A DNA stretch of 64,000 nt from Mycobacterium dioxanotrophicus. GTDB lineage: Bacteria > Actinomycetota > Actinomycetes > Mycobacteriales > Mycobacteriaceae. The notes below the pieces were generated by a model. That model did no database searches, was not told where the DNA came from, and saw only the letters and a list, made by a program, of their open reading frames with translations. Shown one piece after another: positions 60,914-64,000 of this stretch. Numbering within the stretch: position 1 is the first letter of the stretch; each line of letters opens with the position of its first letter. Position numbers and translations under genes: made by a program. Location of the stretch: positions 2,170,001 through 2,234,000 of the forward strand of contig NZ_CP020809.1 in NCBI RefSeq assembly GCF_002157835.1, given 5' to 3'.

Positions 60914-62134
60914 GTGCAACTTTTCGACGACCTCGAGGACTTCGGCGAGTTCGACGCATTCGTCTCGGGCGACGTGCGTGACCCGTACACCGAACTCGCA
61001 CGGCTGCGACGGGAGGAACCGGTGCAGAAGATCGAAATCCCCGGTATGCCTGGGCAGCAGGGCAAACCGATCGTCATGGTGTACCGGTACGAGGAAGCCC
61101 AGCAGATGTTGCGGGACAACGAGACCTTCTCGTCGTCGATCATCATCCAGGCATTCGGTGACGTGTTCGGTAAACACGTGATGCTCGGCATGGACGAACC
61201 GGAACACGCTCGGCACCGGGCACTGGTCGCGAAGGCGTTCTCGCAGAAGGCATTGGCGCGGTGGGAGGAGGGCCTCGTCACCAGGGTAGGCACCGCGTTG
61301 ATCGACCGGTTCGCCGACCGGGGGAGCGCAGACCTGGTCAAGGAGTTCAACTTTCCCTATCCGACACTGATCATCGCGGGGTTGCTGGGCCTGCCGCAGG
61401 AGGACTACGCGCAGTTCCAGAAATGGTCGATATCGCTGCTGTCGTTCACCGTGAACCCCGAACGCGGCCGCGAGGCGTCACAAGCGCTCGCCGAGTACTT
61501 CGCCCCGATCCTGGCGGCGCGCAGGGAGGAACCGCGCGACGATCTGATCAGCGGACTGGCCGCAGCCGAGATCGACGGCGAGAAACTGTCCGACGAGGAG
61601 ATCTTCTCGTTCCTGCGGTTGCTGCTACCCGCGGGCGTCGAGACCACCTACCGCTCGCTGGGAAACCTGTTGTTCGGCTTGCTGTCCCACCCCGACCAGC
61701 TCGACGCTGTGCGCGCCGATCGTTCGCTGCTACCGCAGGCCATCGAGGAAGCGGTGCGGTGGGAACCCCCACTCATCATGATCACCCGAGTGGCCAACTG
61801 CGACACCGAACTCGGCGGCGTCCAGATCCCCGAAGGGTCGTCGGTCATGCCCATCCTCGGCGCCGCGAACAGGCAGGACGACCGGTTCCCTGATCCCGAC
61901 CGGTTCGACATCTTCCGCGAATCCAAGGCGAACATCGGCTGGGGCTACGGCGTGCACGTCTGCCTCGGCATGCACTTGGCGCGCCTGGAGATGCGGGTGG
62001 CGCTCAACCTGCTGCTGGATCGGCTGCCGAACCTGCGGCTCGACCCCGGTGCCAGTGAGGCCTACATCCGCGGGCAGGCGTTCCGTTCCCCGACGTCTGT
62101 GCCGGTCCTTTTCGACCCGCGAGCAGACACGTAG
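60914..62134 (+). CDS. Cytochrome P450
   Basis: A 406-residue P450. I-helix LLPAGVETTYRSL, ExxR in EEAVRWEPP, heme loop WGYGVHVCLGMHLARLE, with Trp instead of the conserved Phe. GTG start with AGGAG five bases upstream. Its C-terminus (DPRADT, stop) is encoded by the 5' arm of a REP-like repeat, so the native end may have been replaced or trimmed. It is adjacent to an ALDH and a second P450 in one operon. Confidence 0.9.
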   Translation: MQLFDDLEDFGEFDAFVSGDVRDPYTELARLRREEPVQKIEIPGMPGQQGKPIVMVYRYEEAQQMLRDNETFSSSIIIQAFGDVFGKHVMLGMDEPEHARHRALVAKAFSQKALARWEEGLVTRVGTALIDRFADRGSADLVKEFNFPYPTLIIAGLLGLPQEDYAQFQKWSISLLSFTVNPERGREASQALAEYFAPILAARREEPRDDLISGLAAAEIDGEKLSDEEIFSFLRLLLPAGVETTYRSLGNLLFGLLSHPDQLDAVRADRSLLPQAIEEAVRWEPPLIMITRVANCDTELGGVQIPEGSSVMPILGAANRQDDRFPDPDRFDIFRESKANIGWGYGVHVCLGMHLARLEMRVALNLLLDRLPNLRLDPGASEAYIRGQAFRSPTSVPVLFDPRADT

Positions 62135-62181
62135 GTACGCGACACGCCGTGTTTCGCGGACTTTGATGTCTGCTCGCGCAG
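62117..62181. repeat. REP-like palindromic element, copy B
   Basis: A 65-base palindrome-rich element with perfect 11-base arms (62119-62129 and 62167-62177, GCGAGCAGACA/TGTCTGCTCGC). Nearly the same sequence as copy A at 51513-51577 in reverse orientation. It contains the stop codon of the upstream P450 and ends five bases before the AAGGAG of the next P450 gene. Confidence 0.8.
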
Positions 62182-62202
62182 GAAAAAGGAGCCCAACACA
62201 AG

Positions 62203-63471
62203 ATGACCGACTTCGACCAGGTGGATTTCTTCACCGACCCGTCCCTTGTCCCTGACCCGTATCCCTACTTCGACCATCTGCGCTCGAAATGCCCAGTGAC
62301 GCAGGCGACGCCGTTCCACGTCCTGGCGGTCACCGGCTACGACGAGGCGATTGCGGTGTACAAGGATCCGGCGTTCTCGTCGTGTGTGTCGGTGGCCGGC
62401 CCGTTCTCCGGACTGCCGTTCGGGCCGGGGGAGAGCGACGACGTCTCGGCGTTGATCGAGCAGCACCGCGGCCAGGTTCCGATGGCCGAGCACATCACGT
62501 CGCAGGACCCGCCGGTGCACACCCGCACCCGTGGTCTGCTCAGCAGGCTCATCACGCCCAAGCGCCTCAAAGAGAATGAAGAGTTCATGTGGCGGCTCGC
62601 CGATCAACAGCTCGACACCTTTGTCGACAAGGGCAGCTGCGAGTTCCTCGCGGACTACGCAAAACCGTTCTCCCTGCTGGTGATCGCCGATCTGCTGGGT
62701 GTGCCACCCGAGGATCACGAGGAATTCAGGGCCGTCTTCGCGCTCGAAACTGTCGGCGAATTGGGCAAGGAGGCGCCGACGTCGCACAACCCACTGGAGT
62801 GGCTCAACGAGAAGTTCTACTCCTACCTCGAAGACCGCAGACGCACACCGCGCGCCGACGTGCTCACCGAACTCGCACAGGCCAAACACGAAGACGGTTC
62901 GACGCCGGACATCGAAGACGTGATGAACCTGTCCACTTTCCTGTTCGCCGCGGGCACCGAGACGACGACCAAGCTGGTGAGCTCCGCGATACGGTTCATC
63001 GCCGACAATCCAGGTTTCGAAGCTCGGCTGCGTGCGGATCGCAGCAGGATCCCGGCCTTCCTCGAAGAAACCCTACGCATGGAAAGCCCGGTCAAATCGC
63101 ACTTCCGGATGGCGAGCAAGACCACGAACATCGGCGGTGTCGAGGTGCCGGCCGGAACGACCGTCATGCTGCTGCCCGGCGCGTGCAACCGCGACGAGCG
63201 GAAGTTCGCCGACCCCAACACCTTCCAGCCTGACCGAACCAACGTGCGCGAGCAGATCGCGTTCATCCGTGGCGCTCATTCCTGCCCGGGCGCGCCGCTG
63301 GCCCGGGCCGAGGGCCGAATCTCGCCGCACCGCATCCTCGACCGCTGCAGCAACATTGCGATCTCCTCCGAGCATCACGGCCCGGCGGACAACCGCGACT
63401 ACTCGTACGATCCGACGTTCATCATGCGGGGGCTCAGCGAGCTGCACATCACTTTCACACCGCTGGATTGA
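62203..63471 (+). CDS. Cytochrome P450
   Basis: A 422-residue P450, paralogue of the enzyme at 35035: LITPKRLKENEEFMW, FAAGTETTTKLV (I-helix), EETLRMESP (ExxR) and FIRGAHSCPGAPLARAE (heme Cys). The C-terminal FIMRGLSELHITF also matches that paralogue. The ATG has AAGGAG 11 bases upstream. No ferredoxin is adjacent, so it must share one of the others. A mycofactocin SDR follows after 21 bases, consistent with hydroxylation followed by alcohol oxidation. Confidence 0.92.
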   Translation: MTDFDQVDFFTDPSLVPDPYPYFDHLRSKCPVTQATPFHVLAVTGYDEAIAVYKDPAFSSCVSVAGPFSGLPFGPGESDDVSALIEQHRGQVPMAEHITSQDPPVHTRTRGLLSRLITPKRLKENEEFMWRLADQQLDTFVDKGSCEFLADYAKPFSLLVIADLLGVPPEDHEEFRAVFALETVGELGKEAPTSHNPLEWLNEKFYSYLEDRRRTPRADVLTELAQAKHEDGSTPDIEDVMNLSTFLFAAGTETTTKLVSSAIRFIADNPGFEARLRADRSRIPAFLEETLRMESPVKSHFRMASKTTNIGGVEVPAGTTVMLLPGACNRDERKFADPNTFQPDRTNVREQIAFIRGAHSCPGAPLARAEGRISPHRILDRCSNIAISSEHHGPADNRDYSYDPTFIMRGLSELHITFTPLD

Positions 63472-63492
63472 GTCCGAAAAGAAGGAGTACAT

Positions 63493-64000
63493 ATGGCCGG
63501 AAAGCTCGACGGCAAGGTCGCTTTCATCACAGGCGCCGCCCGCGGACAGGGCCGGGCGCACGCGATCGCGATGGCCAGGGAAGGAGCCGACATCATCGCC
63601 GTCGACATCTGCCGCGACATCCCGTCCAACCCCTATCCCCTGGCCACACCCGAGGACCTCGCGGAGACCGAACGGTCCGTCAAAGAACTCGGCCGTCGAA
63701 TCGTCGCCCGGGTTGCCGATGTCCGCGAACGGCATGAGCTGCGCGACGCAGTCGAGGCGGGCGTGGCCGACCTGGGCAAGATCGACATCGTCGTCGCCAA
63801 CGCGGGCATCCTGCCGATGGCCATGGGCAGGCCTGATCCGATGCAATTCATCGACGCCTCCGACGTCGATCTGGTCGGCGTGATGAACACCGTCGCAGTC
63901 GCCCTCGGCCACCTGCCCGACGGGTCATCGATCATCGTCACCGGCTCGACCGCAGGCATGATCCGGGGAACGACAGACAACCCCAACATGGGTCCTGGCG
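63493..64000 (+). CDS. Mycofactocin-coupled SDR family oxidoreductase (partial, runs off the end)
   Basis: The first 169 residues of an SDR of the mycofactocin-coupled subgroup: MAGKLDGKVAFITGAARGQG, EGADIIAVDICRDIP and the inserted segment before NAGI. The catalytic Ser is in VTGSTAG; the Tyr lies beyond the window. AAGGAG lies five bases upstream of the ATG. It follows a P450 closely and is similar to the SDR at 7860. The enzyme would pass electrons to mycofactocin while oxidising an alcohol. Confidence 0.9.
   Translation, partial: MAGKLDGKVAFITGAARGQGRAHAIAMAREGADIIAVDICRDIPSNPYPLATPEDLAETERSVKELGRRIVARVADVRERHELRDAVEAGVADLGKIDIVVANAGILPMAMGRPDPMQFIDASDVDLVGVMNTVAVALGHLPDGSSIIVTGSTAGMIRGTTDNPNMGPG

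Overview
The window reads as a chromosomal segment of a fast-growing mycobacterium (Mycolicibacterium-like). Evidence: high GC throughout; frequent GTG and TTG starts; tight ATGA/GTGA gene overlaps; mycofactocin-coupled short-chain dehydrogenases; an F420-type LLM oxidoreductase; AveC-like and Rv1318c-like membrane proteins; several cytochrome P450s with small 3Fe-4S ferredoxins; and an IS1380-family element. No rRNA, tRNA or CRISPR was seen.

Almost all of it is catabolic machinery. Region 1 (21-7850, plus): amidohydrolase, two M24-fold proteins, an unusual crotonase, a fused two-domain CoA-transferase and an SDR. Region 2 (7860-12170): a mycofactocin SDR, a TetR regulator, a crotonase and a membrane class III cyclase. 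Region 3 (12394-18176, minus): a paired acyl-CoA dehydrogenase (ACAD), SnoaL-like protein, amidohydrolase, Rieske oxygenase and CMD-family protein, possibly more than one transcript. Region 4 (18391-26537, plus): amidohydrolase, two ACADs, SDR, CoA-transferase, thiolase, TetR. Region 5 (26648-29532) is a scar: a palindrome, two small exported proteins, a frame-broken IS1380 element and a decayed hydrolase-cyclase gene. Region 6 (29545-39229): three P450s, two ferredoxins, an ACAD/phosphotransferase/oxidoreductase operon, TetR, DUF1330 and LLM genes. Region 7 (39343-51506): two HIBADH-like genes, alpha/beta hydrolases, a DUF35-thiolase fusion, ferredoxin and NuoF-like protein; then two amidohydrolases with a Rieske protein, and a divergent ACAD pair. 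Region 8 (51559-64000): a double TetR, an SDR pseudogene, a VWA/AAA pair, and an operon of binding-protein-like protein, AveC-like protein, SDR, ALDH, two P450s and a mycofactocin SDR that runs off the end.

Together the genes suggest oxidation of a hydrophobic, probably cyclic substrate by P450s and Rieske oxygenases. Alcohol and aldehyde oxidation, CoA transfer (no acyl-CoA ligase is visible), beta-oxidation by heteromeric ACADs, crotonases and thiolase, and perhaps retro-aldol cleavage by the DUF35-thiolase would follow. The substrate cannot be named from sequence alone.

The strongest new signals are: (1) a 15-bp palindrome, GAGAAT-N3-ATTCTC and close variants, in several divergent promoter regions up to 40 kb apart, which ties most blocks into one probable TetR regulon; (2) repeated pairing of an intact enzyme with a paralogue lacking catalytic residues (M24, amidohydrolase, ACAD twice, fused CoA-transferase); (3) dispersed palindromic repeats that supply the stop codons of unrelated genes; (4) several decayed genes with internal deletions.
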